Positions 53,808-63,044 of a stretch of 64,000 nucleotides of DNA are shown in pieces. The notes beneath the pieces were generated by a model that did not search any database, was not told the origin of the DNA, and saw only the letters and a program-made list of their open reading frames with translations. The translations under genes and the position numbers were made by a program. Position 1 is the stretch's first letter, and each line of letters opens with the position of its first letter. This DNA comes from Devosia nitrariae. Its GTDB lineage: Bacteria; Pseudomonadota; Alphaproteobacteria; Rhizobiales; Devosiaceae. The DNA lies in assembly GCF_030160115.1 (NCBI RefSeq), contig NZ_BSNS01000004.1, forward strand, positions 1 through 64,000. Reading direction: 5' to 3'.

Positions 53808-55463
53808 CTACCGCGTGAGCGGCTTGTACGTCGCCCGCTTCGGATTGACCGCCTCCGGCCCAAGGCGACGCACCTTGTCGGCCTCGTAGTCGGCAAAGTT
53901 GCCTTCGAACCACTCGACATGGCTGTCGCCCTCGAAGGCGAGCATGTGGGTGGCCAGCCGGTCGAGGAACATGCGGTCGTGGCTGATGATCACGGCACAG
54001 CCGGCAAATTCCTCGAGCGCCTCCTCGAGGGCGGCCAGCGTCTCGGTGTCGAGATCGTTGGTCGGCTCGTCGAGGAGGAGCACGTTGGCGCCCGATTTCA
54101 GCATTTTGGCGAGGTGTACGCGGTTGCGCTGGCCGCCCGAGAGGTTGCCGACCTTCTGCTGCTGGTCGCCGCCCTTGAAGTTGAAGGCCGAGGTATAGGC
54201 GCGCGAGTTGACCTCGCGTTTGCCCAGCGTGACGACCTCGTTGCCGCCCGAGATCTCCTCCCAGACTGTCTTGTTGGGGTCGAGGGCGTCGCGGCTCTGG
54301 TCGACATAGCCGAGCCTGACCGTCTCGCCGATGGTGATGGTGCCGCTATCGGGAGATTCCTGGCCTGTCAGCATCTTAAAGAGCGTCGACTTGCCGGCGC
54401 CATTGGGACCGATGATGCCGACGATCCCGCCCGGCGGCAGCTTGAATGAGAGGTCGTCGATCAAAAGCCGGTCGCCGAAGCCTTTGGCCAGCCCCTCGAC
54501 GTCGATGACGTTCTGGCCGAGCCGCTCTCCCGGCGGAATGACGATCTGCGCCTGCGAGGACTGGGTGCGCGCCTCGTTGATCTTGACCAGCTCGTCATAG
54601 GACTTGATGCGCGCCTTGGATTTCGTCTGCCGCGCCTGAGGAGACTGGCCCATCCACTCCCTTTCACGCTGCAGCACCTTGAGGCGCGCTGCGTCCTCAC
54701 GCTGCTCCTGGGCATAGCGCTTGGCCTTGGCCTCGAGATAGGCCGTGTAGTTGCCCTCGTAGGGAATACCCCGGCCACGGTCGAGCTCGAGGATCCAGCC
54801 GGTGACGTTGTCGAGGAAATACCGGTCGTGGGTGATGATCAGCACCGAGCCGGTATATTCGCGCAGGTGCCGCTCGAGCCAAGCGGTCGTTTCGGCGTCG
54901 AGATGGTTGGTCGGCTCGTCGAGGAGCAGCAGGTCCGGCTTGGAGAGGAGCAACTGGCAAAGCGCTACCCGGCGCTTTTCGCCGCCGGAAAGGTTGGTCA
55001 CGTCCGCATCGGCCGGTGGACAGCCAAGCGCTTCCATGGCCACCTCGACCTGCGATTCGAGGTCCCAAAGGTTCTGCGCGTCGATCAGGTCCTGGAGCTT
55101 GGTCGCCTCGTCGGCGGTCTCATCGGAATAGTTCATCATCAACTCGTTGTAGCGGTCGACGATGTCCCTCTTCTCCTTGACCCCCATCATCACGTTGCCG
55201 ATGACGTTGAGCGCCGGATCGAGCTGCGGCTCCTGCGCCAGGTAGCCGACGGTCGCCCCCTCGGCCACCCATGCTTCGCCGGCAAATTCGGTATCGATCC
55301 CGGCCATGATCTTGAGGAGCGTCGATTTGCCCGAACCGTTGGGGCCGAGCACGCCGATCTTGGCGTCGGGGTAGAACGAGAGATTGATGTTGTCCAACAC
55401 CTTCTTGCCGCCGGCATATGCCTTGGACATTGCGTGCATGTGGTAGATGAACTGGCGCGCCAT
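53808..55463 (-). CDS. ettA: Energy-dependent translational throttle protein EttA
   Basis: A 551-residue ABC-F ATPase that binds the ribosomal E site and restrains translation when the ATP/ADP ratio is low. Two ATPase domains are visible: GPNGSGKSTLLKIMAG with LSGGEKRRVALCQLLL, and GPNGAGKSTLFKMLTG with LSGGQRNRVHLAKML. Between them is the tRNA-interacting linker (SPQARQTKSKARIKSYDEL). There is no membrane segment. The start MARQFIYHMHAMSKAY matches the family; its ribosome site is weak. Confidence 0.96.
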   Translation of the reverse strand: MARQFIYHMHAMSKAYAGGKKVLDNINLSFYPDAKIGVLGPNGSGKSTLLKIMAGIDTEFAGEAWVAEGATVGYLAQEPQLDPALNVIGNVMMGVKEKRDIVDRYNELMMNYSDETADEATKLQDLIDAQNLWDLESQVEVAMEALGCPPADADVTNLSGGEKRRVALCQLLLSKPDLLLLDEPTNHLDAETTAWLERHLREYTGSVLIITHDRYFLDNVTGWILELDRGRGIPYEGNYTAYLEAKAKRYAQEQREDAARLKVLQREREWMGQSPQARQTKSKARIKSYDELVKINEARTQSSQAQIVIPPGERLGQNVIDVEGLAKGFGDRLLIDDLSFKLPPGGIVGIIGPNGAGKSTLFKMLTGQESPDSGTITIGETVRLGYVDQSRDALDPNKTVWEEISGGNEVVTLGKREVNSRAYTSAFNFKGGDQQQKVGNLSGGQRNRVHLAKMLKSGANVLLLDEPTNDLDTETLAALEEALEEFAGCAVIISHDRMFLDRLATHMLAFEGDSHVEWFEGNFADYEADKVRRLGPEAVNPKRATYKPLTR

Positions 55464-55560
55464 GAGGGCTCGGTCCTTTGGGTCGGTCTGAGGTTTGGGG
55501 CCGTATTTAGGGGATGCGCCTGGGGACGGCAATGCCTGTCGTCCCTGCGCCCGGCGCCGG

Positions 55561-55608
55561 CGTTGGAACAGGGGGGACGACTTGCCCGTTGCCTACTCTG
55601 TTCCAACG
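55561..55608. promoter_or_regulatory. Inverted repeat upstream of the GH13 gene
   Basis: CGTTGGAACAG and CTGTTCCAACG are perfect 11-bp arms, 26 bp apart, ending just before the GH13 start. It may be an operator for a dimeric regulator or a structured leader. No -10/-35 pair stands out. Confidence 0.4.
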
Positions 55609-55621
55609 GATGCGCGAGCGA

Positions 55622-57253
55622 ATGGCCAATCTCTGGTACAAGAACGCCATCGTCTACTGCGTGGACGTCGAAAAGTTTATGGATTCCGACGGCGACGGGG
55701 TCGGTGATTTCGCCGGCCTCGCCCATCGCCTCGACCACCTCGAGCGACTGGGCGTCACCTGCATCTGGCTGACGCCCTTTTACCCCACGCCCAACCGCGA
55801 CAACGGCTACGACGTCACTGACTACTACAACGTCGACCCGCGCCACGGCACGCTCGGCGACTTCGTTGAATTCATGCACGCAGCCGAAGATCGCGGCATG
55901 AGGGTGATGATCGACCTCGTGGTCAACCATACCTCGATCGACCATCCCTGGTTCCAGGCGGCTCGCTCCCGTGCCGACTCGCCCTATCGCGACTGGTACG
56001 TCTGGAGCAAGAAGAAGCCCGCCAATATCAGCGACGGTGTCGTCTTCCCCGGCGTCCAGAAATCGATCTGGTCTTACGACCGCAAGGCGCGGGCCTGGTA
56101 CCTGCACCGGTTCTACCGGCACCAGGCCGATCTCAACGTCAAGAACCCGGCGGTGCGCGAGGAGATTCTCAAGATCATGGGCTTTTGGCTGGCCCTCGGC
56201 GTCTCGGGCTTCCGCATCGATGCCGTACCCTTCCTCATCGAGCCAAAGGACCCGGAAAGCGAGCTCAATCCGGATCCCTATGCCCTCCTGTCCGACATGC
56301 ACGACTTCATGGCCTGGCGGCGCGCGGGTGCCGTGATGCTGGCCGAAGCCAACATCGCCTATGATGTCGCCGGCCAATACTTCGACGCCGGCGACCGCAT
56401 GAGCATGATCTTCGACTTCGTGCTCAACCAGTATCTGTTCCTGGCCCTCGCCCGCCGTTCCGCCGAGCCGCTGCGACGCGCACTCAAGGATCGTCCTTTA
56501 CCGACCGGCATGGGCCAGTGGGCAACGTTCCTGCGCAATCACGACGAGGTGGACCTTGCCCGCCTGTCACGGCAGGAACGCGAGGAATGCTATGCCTCCT
56601 TCGGCCCAAGGCCCGACATGCAGCTCTATGGCCGCGGCCTGCGCCGGCGCCTCGCCGGCATGCTCGACGGCGACCAGGCCCGGCTCAAGCTCGCCTTTTC
56701 ACTGCTTTTCGCCATGCCCGGCACACCGGTGATCTGGTTCGGCGACGAGATCGGCATGGGCGAGAACCTTTCCCTGCCCGAACGCCACGCCGTGCGCACG
56801 CCCATGCAATGGGGCGACGAGCGCAACGGTGGTTTCTCCTCAGCGCCGGCAGACAAGCTGGTCAATCCCGTGCATCCCAGCGGCCGGTTCGGTTATCGCG
56901 AGGTCAATGTTGCCGAGCAGGTCCGCCGCCCGGACTCGCTCATGCACGTCGTCGCTGCGATGATCAGCACGCGCCGGTCCACCCCGGAGATCGGCTGGGG
57001 CGACGTTCAGCTCATAGACGTCGGCAATGACGATCTACTCGTCGTCAGCTATCTGTGGCGATCCAACCGCGTCATCACGGTCCACAACTTCACCGACGGC
57101 AAGGTCCCCTTTCCGCTCAAGGTCGATGGTGTGCGACGCTTTGTGCCGCTGCTGACCAGCTCGGAAGGCCTTGACCCTTTCGCCGCCGATCAACCGATAG
57201 GGCTTGGCCCGTTCGGCTATTGCTGGCTGCGGTGCGAGGGCGAGCGGCGCTGA
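55622..57253 (+). CDS. GH13 alpha-amylase family glycosidase (trehalose synthase-like)
   Basis: A 543-residue alpha-glucan enzyme. GH13 regions are clear: DLVVNHTS (I), GFRIDAVPF with the Asp nucleophile (II), VMLAEANI with the Glu acid/base (III) and FLRNHDEVD with the stabilising Asp (IV). The opening FMDSDGDGVGDFAGL and WLTPFYPTPNRDNGYDVTDYY resemble trehalose synthase and related GH13_16 proteins; there is no signal peptide, so it acts in the cytoplasm. Substrate and product are not certain. The start is taken at MANLWYKNAIVY; an ATG four codons upstream is an alternative. Confidence 0.88.
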   Translation: MANLWYKNAIVYCVDVEKFMDSDGDGVGDFAGLAHRLDHLERLGVTCIWLTPFYPTPNRDNGYDVTDYYNVDPRHGTLGDFVEFMHAAEDRGMRVMIDLVVNHTSIDHPWFQAARSRADSPYRDWYVWSKKKPANISDGVVFPGVQKSIWSYDRKARAWYLHRFYRHQADLNVKNPAVREEILKIMGFWLALGVSGFRIDAVPFLIEPKDPESELNPDPYALLSDMHDFMAWRRAGAVMLAEANIAYDVAGQYFDAGDRMSMIFDFVLNQYLFLALARRSAEPLRRALKDRPLPTGMGQWATFLRNHDEVDLARLSRQEREECYASFGPRPDMQLYGRGLRRRLAGMLDGDQARLKLAFSLLFAMPGTPVIWFGDEIGMGENLSLPERHAVRTPMQWGDERNGGFSSAPADKLVNPVHPSGRFGYREVNVAEQVRRPDSLMHVVAAMISTRRSTPEIGWGDVQLIDVGNDDLLVVSYLWRSNRVITVHNFTDGKVPFPLKVDGVRRFVPLLTSSEGLDPFAADQPIGLGPFGYCWLRCEGERR

Positions 57254-57262
57254 GAACGGTGG

Positions 57263-58357
57263 TCAGATGCCGAGGACGGACCGCAGGGCCTCGTCCTTCT
57301 CGGTCTTCTGCACGACGACGCCTGACCAGCCGAGTCCGTCATATTCCTGATAGCCCAGCGTCTTGGCGAACGCGACGATGTTGCCGGCGCCATCCTGATA
57401 GCTGCCGCGGCTTCGACCGTCGTGGCGCAGGTCAAACCGCTTCCACATCAGTTCCGGATCGGTCGTGGCGATGACGCGATCCCGACCATCGAGCAGCAGC
57501 ACTGCTGTGCGGTCCTTGACTTGCACCGGCAGCGCCGCCTCCGTCTCGACGATGGCGCGGCCCTGTTCCTGCCAATCGAAATAGACGCCGAGGGTGCCGA
57601 GCACGGGGCCGTCGGTGCAGCCGCCCCGTCGCACTGCCGTCGAATAAACGAGGACCTCGCGCCGCGCGTGCTGGGCGCTGAGCTCGACCTCGCCCACGAA
57701 ATAGTCCTCGCCCGAGGCCAGGTTGCGCGCGCTTCTCACCCACTCCGCAGAAGAGAGATCGGCGCCGGCCAGGGTCTTTGCAAAAGCCGGATTGGCACTC
57801 CCCACCACCCGGCCCTGACGGTCGGTGAGCACGAGGTCGATATAGACCGAATAGAACCTGTTGATCGTTGCGAGCCTGTCGGCGGCAAAGGCGACAGCAT
57901 CCGCGCCGGGGTCCTCGAGCGCCTTCCAGAAGGCGGCGTCGGTTGCCCACCAGCGCACGTCCGCGGTCCGCTCGTAGAGATTGCGCACGATGAGCTGCAC
58001 CAGCGTTTGCGCGAGGTCCGCGAGGCGCACACCCTCGAGGTCGTCGACCAGCGTTTCCGACATCGAACGACTGATGGCGATTCGCCCAAGGACCACTTCC
58101 TGGAAGCGCCCGGCGATATCGGCGGCCCGGTCGGCCAGCCTCTGCACTTCGTCGGCAACGACGGCGAACCCCTTGCCAGCCTCGCCGGCCCTTGCCGCCT
58201 CGATGATGGCATTGATGGCAAGAAGCTTGGTCTGCTTGACGATCTGCAGGTTGGAGCTTGAATAGCTCTGCAGCTCGCCACTGATCCCGTCCATGACCAC
58301 GCGCATCGCACGCGGAGAGGCCGCAACTCCGGGCGGAAGTTTGCTGTCCAGCTTCAT
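57263..58357 (-). CDS. Soluble chemoreceptor-like protein: N-terminal MCP tip, C-terminal Cache-like sensor
   Basis: A 364-residue protein with no membrane segment. Residues about 35-80 are the hairpin tip of a methyl-accepting chemotaxis protein ([38 protein letters not shown]). From about residue 125 to the end comes a sensor-like region with Cache/PAS-type features ([57 protein letters not shown]). The order is reversed compared with a normal receptor, and the signalling part is much shorter than a full coiled coil. It could tune a chemotaxis array or a CheA-like kinase from the cytoplasm. It converges on the GH13 gene with 9 bp between stops. Confidence 0.75.
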   Translation of the reverse strand: MKLDSKLPPGVAASPRAMRVVMDGISGELQSYSSSNLQIVKQTKLLAINAIIEAARAGEAGKGFAVVADEVQRLADRAADIAGRFQEVVLGRIAISRSMSETLVDDLEGVRLADLAQTLVQLIVRNLYERTADVRWWATDAAFWKALEDPGADAVAFAADRLATINRFYSVYIDLVLTDRQGRVVGSANPAFAKTLAGADLSSAEWVRSARNLASGEDYFVGEVELSAQHARREVLVYSTAVRRGGCTDGPVLGTLGVYFDWQEQGRAIVETEAALPVQVKDRTAVLLLDGRDRVIATTDPELMWKRFDLRHDGRSRGSYQDGAGNIVAFAKTLGYQEYDGLGWSGVVVQKTEKDEALRSVLGI

Positions 58358-58588
58358 GGGCGTGCACCGCGGGGGAAGCTAAAAGCCAACTGCCCTGCCC
58401 CCCAAAAGCAAAGCAGCGAAACTTTTAGCCAGTTGTGCTTACCGAACGATTAAGCTGAGCGGCCACTCGTGGCCGTCGTGCCTGGAGGGATGCCCGTCCC
58501 TGACTTGATTCGCGATGGGACCGGTTTTCGCGAGAACATCGAGAAACCATCAGAGACCACTTCGAGTCTTTGCTACCGCTCGAAGGGT

Positions 58589-58975
58589 TCAGATCTGTTG
58601 CGCGATCGCTGCCTTGTCGATGATCGACCACACTCTCTGAACTCTCCCAGCGGAAAACTCATAGAACACGTTCTCTGCGAATTTGATGCGTTTGCCGTTG
58701 ACGGGGAGGTCAAACAGCATCCCGCGGGGGGTGCAATCGAAATGCAGACGGCTTGCAATGCGAGGCGGATCGGAAACCAGGAGTTCGATCCGGAAGCGAA
58801 GATCGGGAATTGCCCGAAAGTCGCCCTCCAGCATTCCGCGATAGCCTGTCAGGCCGAGAGGGGTTCCGTTGTATTCCACCGCATTATCAACGAACAGGCC
58901 TAGCTGGCTCCAGTCTTGCCTGTTCAGGCAATCGATATAACCGCGATAGATCTCACACAGCTCGTCGCGGGTCAT
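58589..58975 (-). CDS. SnoaL-like (ester cyclase/NTF2-fold) protein
   Basis: A 128-residue NTF2-like protein: YRGYIDCLNRQDWSQLGLFV, GLTGYRGMLEGDFRAIPDLRF and GRVQRVWSIIDKAAIAQQI fit the SnoaL/ester cyclase family. These are small cone-shaped domains that cyclise polyketides or bind other small ligands. The start MTRDELCEI has AGGAA 6 nt upstream; an earlier ATG has no support. The 230 bp downstream hold no recognised gene. Substrate unknown. Confidence 0.78.
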   Translation of the reverse strand: MTRDELCEIYRGYIDCLNRQDWSQLGLFVDNAVEYNGTPLGLTGYRGMLEGDFRAIPDLRFRIELLVSDPPRIASRLHFDCTPRGMLFDLPVNGKRIKFAENVFYEFSAGRVQRVWSIIDKAAIAQQI

Positions 58976-59103
58976 GCAATTTCCTATCTCCGAATGCTGA
59001 AGGCGACTCAAAGGAAGTCGGACAGGGTGCAATCTTCCGAAATCAGCGTCCGCGTTGTCGGCACCGGTGACCTGGAATTGATTTCATCAAATCACGTCGC
59101 GCT

Positions 59104-59787
59104 CTAAGCGATCTCGTCGAGCAGCCATTTGCCGATCGGCCAGGTGGCCGAGAAGTGCTTGAAGCAGGCATCGAGGAAGCCCGCTTCCCGAGCCGCCGCG
59201 GCCGGCAGCTCAGTGCCCGCCGTTAATCCTTCATAGAGCAGGAACTCGGCCCGATCTGCATCGGTCTCGAAACCGCGCGGCGCCGACTTCCGGGTCTTTT
59301 CGCCGATCTCGTAAGGGCCAGCAGCCTTGACTTGTTCGACCGCCCCGACCAGCGCCTTGCCCGAGCGCGGCAGCACCACCGCGTGGCGGAAGGAATCGAG
59401 CCGCTCCTTCTGGAACCCGTGCATGCCCGTGCCGAGATAGACCTTCTCCGCCGTCAGGCGAAACCAGAAACCGGGACAGTCCCAGCCGCGCCGCTCGCCA
59501 TGCCAGAACCAGAGATCCAGATGATCCTTGTACGGGCGCTTGTCCTTGGAAAAGCGGATGTCGCGGTTGATCCGCGAGATGGAGCCGTTGATTTTCGGCT
59601 CGAACTGGACGGTCGGCGAAAGTGTCCTCAGCCGCGGGCCCATCGCCGTAACGAATGCCCGGCCCGCCTCGACATAGCCGGCCTCGTAGAGTTGGCGGTT
59701 GCTTTCAAACCAGGCTTTGTCGTTGTTGGCGGCGACGCCGGCCAGGAACTGCGCCGTCTCCTTCGGAAACCCTACGAAATCGTCCAT
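59104..59787 (-). CDS. DUF2461 family protein
   Basis: A 227-residue protein of DUF2461: FPKETAQFLAGVAANNDKAWF at the start, then SRINRDIRFSKDKRPYKDHL and WFWHGERRGWDCPGFWFRL. The family is widespread and has no known function. It follows the molybdoenzyme gene by 8 bp on the same strand, and GGGGGAG overlaps the end of that gene, so it is cotranscribed. Confidence 0.88.
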   Translation of the reverse strand: MDDFVGFPKETAQFLAGVAANNDKAWFESNRQLYEAGYVEAGRAFVTAMGPRLRTLSPTVQFEPKINGSISRINRDIRFSKDKRPYKDHLDLWFWHGERRGWDCPGFWFRLTAEKVYLGTGMHGFQKERLDSFRHAVVLPRSGKALVGAVEQVKAAGPYEIGEKTRKSAPRGFETDADRAEFLLYEGLTAGTELPAAAAREAGFLDACFKHFSATWPIGKWLLDEIA

Positions 59788-59795
59788 CGCTCCCC

Positions 59796-61958
59796 CTACC
59801 CCACGAGCGCCTCGATGCTCACCGGGATCGACTTGAATGCCGGAGTCCTGGAACGCGGATCGACCTCGGTGCCGACAAGGACGTTGGCCTCCGGATAATA
59901 GGCCATCGCACTGCCGCGCGGCAGGTCGAAAGCGGTGGCAACCGCCTGCATCCGACCGGTATCGGAGACGATCGCCACTCTTTCGCCCTCGGCAACCCCG
60001 AACGCTGCCATGTCTTCCGGGTTGAGGAATACCGCATGCCGCCCGGCATTGCCGCGATAGCTGTCGGTTTCTTCGTAGATGATGGTGTTGAACTGGCCTT
60101 CGCTGCGCACCGTCGCCAGCGACAGGCGCTCGCGCTCGAGCGCCGGAATGGGTGTCACCACGAAATGTGCCCGCCCATCCGCTGTGCTGAAATCGGGCAC
60201 ATGCAGGACGCGGCGCTTGATGTGGAATTCCTTCTTGGCAACGTCGATATCGGCCAGTTCCTCCATGCCCGGAACGACCTCGGCAATCGCCTCGCGCACC
60301 CGGCGGTGGCGGCTGAACGCGGCAAAATCGATGGGACCGTCGGGCAGCAGCCGTTCGCCCAGGGCGCAGAGGATCTGGCTCTCCGGCCGCACATTGTCGA
60401 GCCGGCGGATACCGCCATCGGAAAGCCTGACGAAATTGAACATCGACTCCTGGGTGGTCGGTTCCCATTCCTCATCGCGCGCCGTCACCGGCAGGATGAT
60501 GACCTCGCCTTCGCCCAGCCCGTGGACATGACCCATGTTGAGCGTGGTGGTCAAAAAGAGCTTGAAGCCTATGGCACTCATGGCGCGGGTGGCAAAACCG
60601 GTATCGGGCGTCGCTCCCCAGAGATTGCCGCCCATGATGATGGCCGCATCGATCATGCCGGCGTCGGCCGCCTTGAGGCAGCCCATGGTGTCGAACCCCT
60701 TATCGGTGGGAAAGGTCACCCCGAAAGCCGCTTCCATCTTCGCCAACACGTCCTTTGCCAGCACCGGCTTGACACCGATGGTGCCGATGCCCTGGACGTT
60801 CGAGTGCCCGCGTAACGGCAGGAGGCCGGCATGGCGCTTGCCGACCATGCCGCGCAGCAGAGCCAGGTTGGCGATGGCCTCGACATTGGCGACCCCATGG
60901 ATGTGGTGGGTCATGCCCATGCCCCAGGCGAAAACGGCGTGGTTGGCTTGGCCGTAGCGGCGCGCGATCCGCTCGATCTCACCTTGTTCGATACCGCACG
61001 CATCGGTGACCTCCTCCCACGAGAGTGCGTGGAGGTCGGCACGGAACGCCTCGAAGCCGGTGGTATGCCCGGAGATGAACTCAGCATCCGACAGCCCGAG
61101 CTCCAGCACCGCCTTGGCCAGCCCCTTCATCAGCGCGATGTCCGAGCCGATGCGCGGCTGCAGGTAGTCCGAGGCGATCTCGCTGCCACCCTTGAGCATC
61201 GAGCTGGGCGACTTGGGAACGGCGAACTTGACGAGGCCGGGTTCCCTCGCCGGATTGATGACGATGACCTGGCCGCCGCGCTCCCGGCAGGCCTTGAGCA
61301 TATGGATGAAGCGGGGATGGTTGGAGGATGGGTTGGCCCCGATGACGAAGATCAGGTCCGCGCGGGTCAGGTCGTCGAGCTCGATCGTAGCCGTGCCCTT
61401 GCCGATCGTCGTCGCCAGGCCTTCGCTCGTCGCCTGGTGGCAGTAGTAGGAGCAGTTGTTGACGTTGTTGGTGCCATAGGCCCGCGCCAGCAGCTGGAAG
61501 AGAAAGCCCGCCTCGTTGGATGAGCGCCCCGAGGAATAGAAGAACGTCCGTTTTGGATCGGTGGCGGCGAAACGCTCAGCCGCCCGCTCGATAGCGAAGC
61601 TCCAGTCGACAGGTTCGAAGCGATCGCCGCCCCGGCGCTTGAAGAGCGGCGTGTTGAGCCGTCCGAGGCGTTCCATCTCCCGTCCGGCAAGCTCGCCGAT
61701 GGTGTGTGCGAAGATCTCGCGGGGGATGGCCGGCTGGATGTCAGTCGACTGCGCCTGCACCGATTTGTTGCAGACCGAGGGGAACTCTCCCAGCTCGTTA
61801 GTCATGCCGCCCATCTGCCCGCCCATACCATAGGCGCAGGCCTTGCAGGCGTTCTTGGCGGTCAATGCCTTGGCGGCCTTGCCGATGCCGATGCGCGAGA
61901 CCGTCTGGAGCGTGTAGAGCACCTTCTTGGGCCCACCACCGACGATTTGTTCACCCAC
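59796..61958 (-). CDS. FdhF/YdeP family molybdopterin oxidoreductase
   Basis: A 720-residue molybdopterin enzyme of the YdeP branch of formate-dehydrogenase-like proteins. N-terminal NACKACAYGMGGQMGGM has two cysteines instead of the four-cysteine Fe-S site of classical FdhF. Cofactor-binding parts include FFYSSGRSSNEAGFLFQLLAR, VIGANPSSNHPRFIHML, LLRGHSNVQGIGTIG (as LRGHSNVQGIGTIG) and IIMGGNLWGATPD. There is no Tat signal, so it is cytoplasmic. E. coli YdeP is linked to acid resistance; the physiological substrate is not established. DUF2461 follows in the same transcript. Confidence 0.9.
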   Translation of the reverse strand: MGEQIVGGGPKKVLYTLQTVSRIGIGKAAKALTAKNACKACAYGMGGQMGGMTNELGEFPSVCNKSVQAQSTDIQPAIPREIFAHTIGELAGREMERLGRLNTPLFKRRGGDRFEPVDWSFAIERAAERFAATDPKRTFFYSSGRSSNEAGFLFQLLARAYGTNNVNNCSYYCHQATSEGLATTIGKGTATIELDDLTRADLIFVIGANPSSNHPRFIHMLKACRERGGQVIVINPAREPGLVKFAVPKSPSSMLKGGSEIASDYLQPRIGSDIALMKGLAKAVLELGLSDAEFISGHTTGFEAFRADLHALSWEEVTDACGIEQGEIERIARRYGQANHAVFAWGMGMTHHIHGVANVEAIANLALLRGMVGKRHAGLLPLRGHSNVQGIGTIGVKPVLAKDVLAKMEAAFGVTFPTDKGFDTMGCLKAADAGMIDAAIIMGGNLWGATPDTGFATRAMSAIGFKLFLTTTLNMGHVHGLGEGEVIILPVTARDEEWEPTTQESMFNFVRLSDGGIRRLDNVRPESQILCALGERLLPDGPIDFAAFSRHRRVREAIAEVVPGMEELADIDVAKKEFHIKRRVLHVPDFSTADGRAHFVVTPIPALERERLSLATVRSEGQFNTIIYEETDSYRGNAGRHAVFLNPEDMAAFGVAEGERVAIVSDTGRMQAVATAFDLPRGSAMAYYPEANVLVGTEVDPRSRTPAFKSIPVSIEALVG

Positions 61959-62038
61959 CTTGGTCCTCCCGAACAGTCAGCGCACAGTATGCGCGCCCAG
62001 GTTCGAGGGCAAAGCAAGATCGCGCATTTTAGCGCAAA

Positions 62039-62608
62039 TCACTCAGCCTGCTCGGCGCCTTCAAACATTCCTGATGGAAAACCATCAAGGCTGACCTGGT
62101 TCTTCTCGCGCCAATAGGCCTCGATCCCCTCCGGACCTTTGGCCTCTGCCCATCGGTCCATCTGGTCGCGCTCTCCGACATAATCGAAGATCGGAACACC
62201 ATAACCGCACGAGGTCTGCACAAGGTCGATGTCGAGCCAGACCATCTGCCGCGCCCCCAGCGGCTCGATGCCCTCGAAGGTTTCCGCAAGGAGCTTTGCG
62301 TATTCCGCAGTCTGACGCGCGATGATCCGGCCACGCCCATAAAGGCGAAGGATCAGCGGCGGTCCCTCGACCGCGCAGAACATGATGGTCATGCGGTCGA
62401 GCTGGCGTAGATGCGCCGCCGTTTCGTTTCCACTGCCGGTGCGGTCGAGATAGACAACGGCGTTGTCGGTCATTACCCGGAACTGGTCGGTTCCGCGCGG
62501 CGAGACGTTCACGTGCCCGCTCGGCGCTGCCGTCGCGGTGAAGAACATGCGTTGGCGCGCAATGAACTCGCGCTGGTGCGTGTTCAGCTGGTCGTATCGT
62601 TTGGCCAT
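62039..62608 (-). CDS. Pyridoxamine 5'-phosphate oxidase family protein
   Basis: A 189-residue split-barrel flavin-binding protein: FIARQRMFFTATAAPSGHVN, SPRGTDQFRVMTDNAVVYLD, GSGNETAAHLRQLDRMTIMF and LILRLYGRGRII. It belongs to the group near PNPOx that often binds FMN, F420 or haem; it is not the vitamin B6 enzyme PdxH. The C-terminal part has QTSCGYGVPIFDYVGERDQ. The partner electron donor is unknown. Confidence 0.85.
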   Translation of the reverse strand: MAKRYDQLNTHQREFIARQRMFFTATAAPSGHVNVSPRGTDQFRVMTDNAVVYLDRTGSGNETAAHLRQLDRMTIMFCAVEGPPLILRLYGRGRIIARQTAEYAKLLAETFEGIEPLGARQMVWLDIDLVQTSCGYGVPIFDYVGERDQMDRWAEAKGPEGIEAYWREKNQVSLDGFPSGMFEGAEQAE

Positions 62609-62683
62609 GGTCGTCTCCTGTCCGGCGGCACCTTACTCAGGCCGTGGGTCGGAAGGAACCTGTCGGCAACGCGTTGATACCAC

Positions 62684-62726
62684 TTGACAATGAGTAAGCG
62701 AATGCTTACGGTAAGCAATGACTTAC
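62684..62726 (+). promoter_or_regulatory. Promoter and double operator of the ArsR-SRPBCC operon
   Basis: TTGACA (62684-62689), 17 bp, and TACGGT (62707-62712) form a promoter whose start would fall at or next to the ATG (62718). GTAAGC-GAAT-GCTTAC (62694-62709) and GTAAG-CAATGA-CTTAC (62711-62726) are two adjacent palindromes covering the -10 and the start codon. They are probably the operator of the ArsR protein encoded here. Confidence 0.65.
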
Positions 62727-63044
62727 GAACAAGCATTCAGAGCGCTGGCGGACCCGACCCGCCGACAGGTTCTCGAGGCCTTGCAGAAAGGACCCAAGTC
62801 GGTTGGCGCCATCGCCGCCGGCTTGCCGGTCAGCCGGCCCGCCGTATCGCAGCACCTCAAGGTGCTCAAGGAGGCCGGCATGGTGGACGACAAGGCCGAG
62901 GGAACGCGGCGGGTCTATTACGTGGATCCCAGAGGGCTGGCGGCGCTCAGGACCTGGCTCGACCAGTTCTGGGACCAGGCGCTCGCCGAATTCCAGCGCC
63001 AGATCGAGGAAGAGAACCAAAAGCAGAAGAGGAGCGACCCATGA
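62718..63044 (+). CDS. ArsR family transcriptional regulator
   Basis: A 108-residue winged-helix repressor: FRALADPTRRQVLEALQKGP, VGAIAAGLPVSRPAVSQHLK and VLKEAGMVDDKAEGTRRVYY. It lacks the metal-binding cysteines of arsenic or zinc sensors and belongs to the group that pairs with SRPBCC (AHSA1-like) genes, as here. The start is ATG 62718, with no ribosome binding site and a predicted transcription start at the same place, so the mRNA may be leaderless. Confidence 0.92.
   Translation: MTYEQAFRALADPTRRQVLEALQKGPKSVGAIAAGLPVSRPAVSQHLKVLKEAGMVDDKAEGTRRVYYVDPRGLAALRTWLDQFWDQALAEFQRQIEEENQKQKRSDP

Noticed and set aside
58378..58435. GCTAAAAG/CTTTTAGC and CAACTG/CAGTTG pairs that could form a pseudoknot
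   Set aside because: Short, AT-containing arms with no conserved structure or gene context; likely chance.
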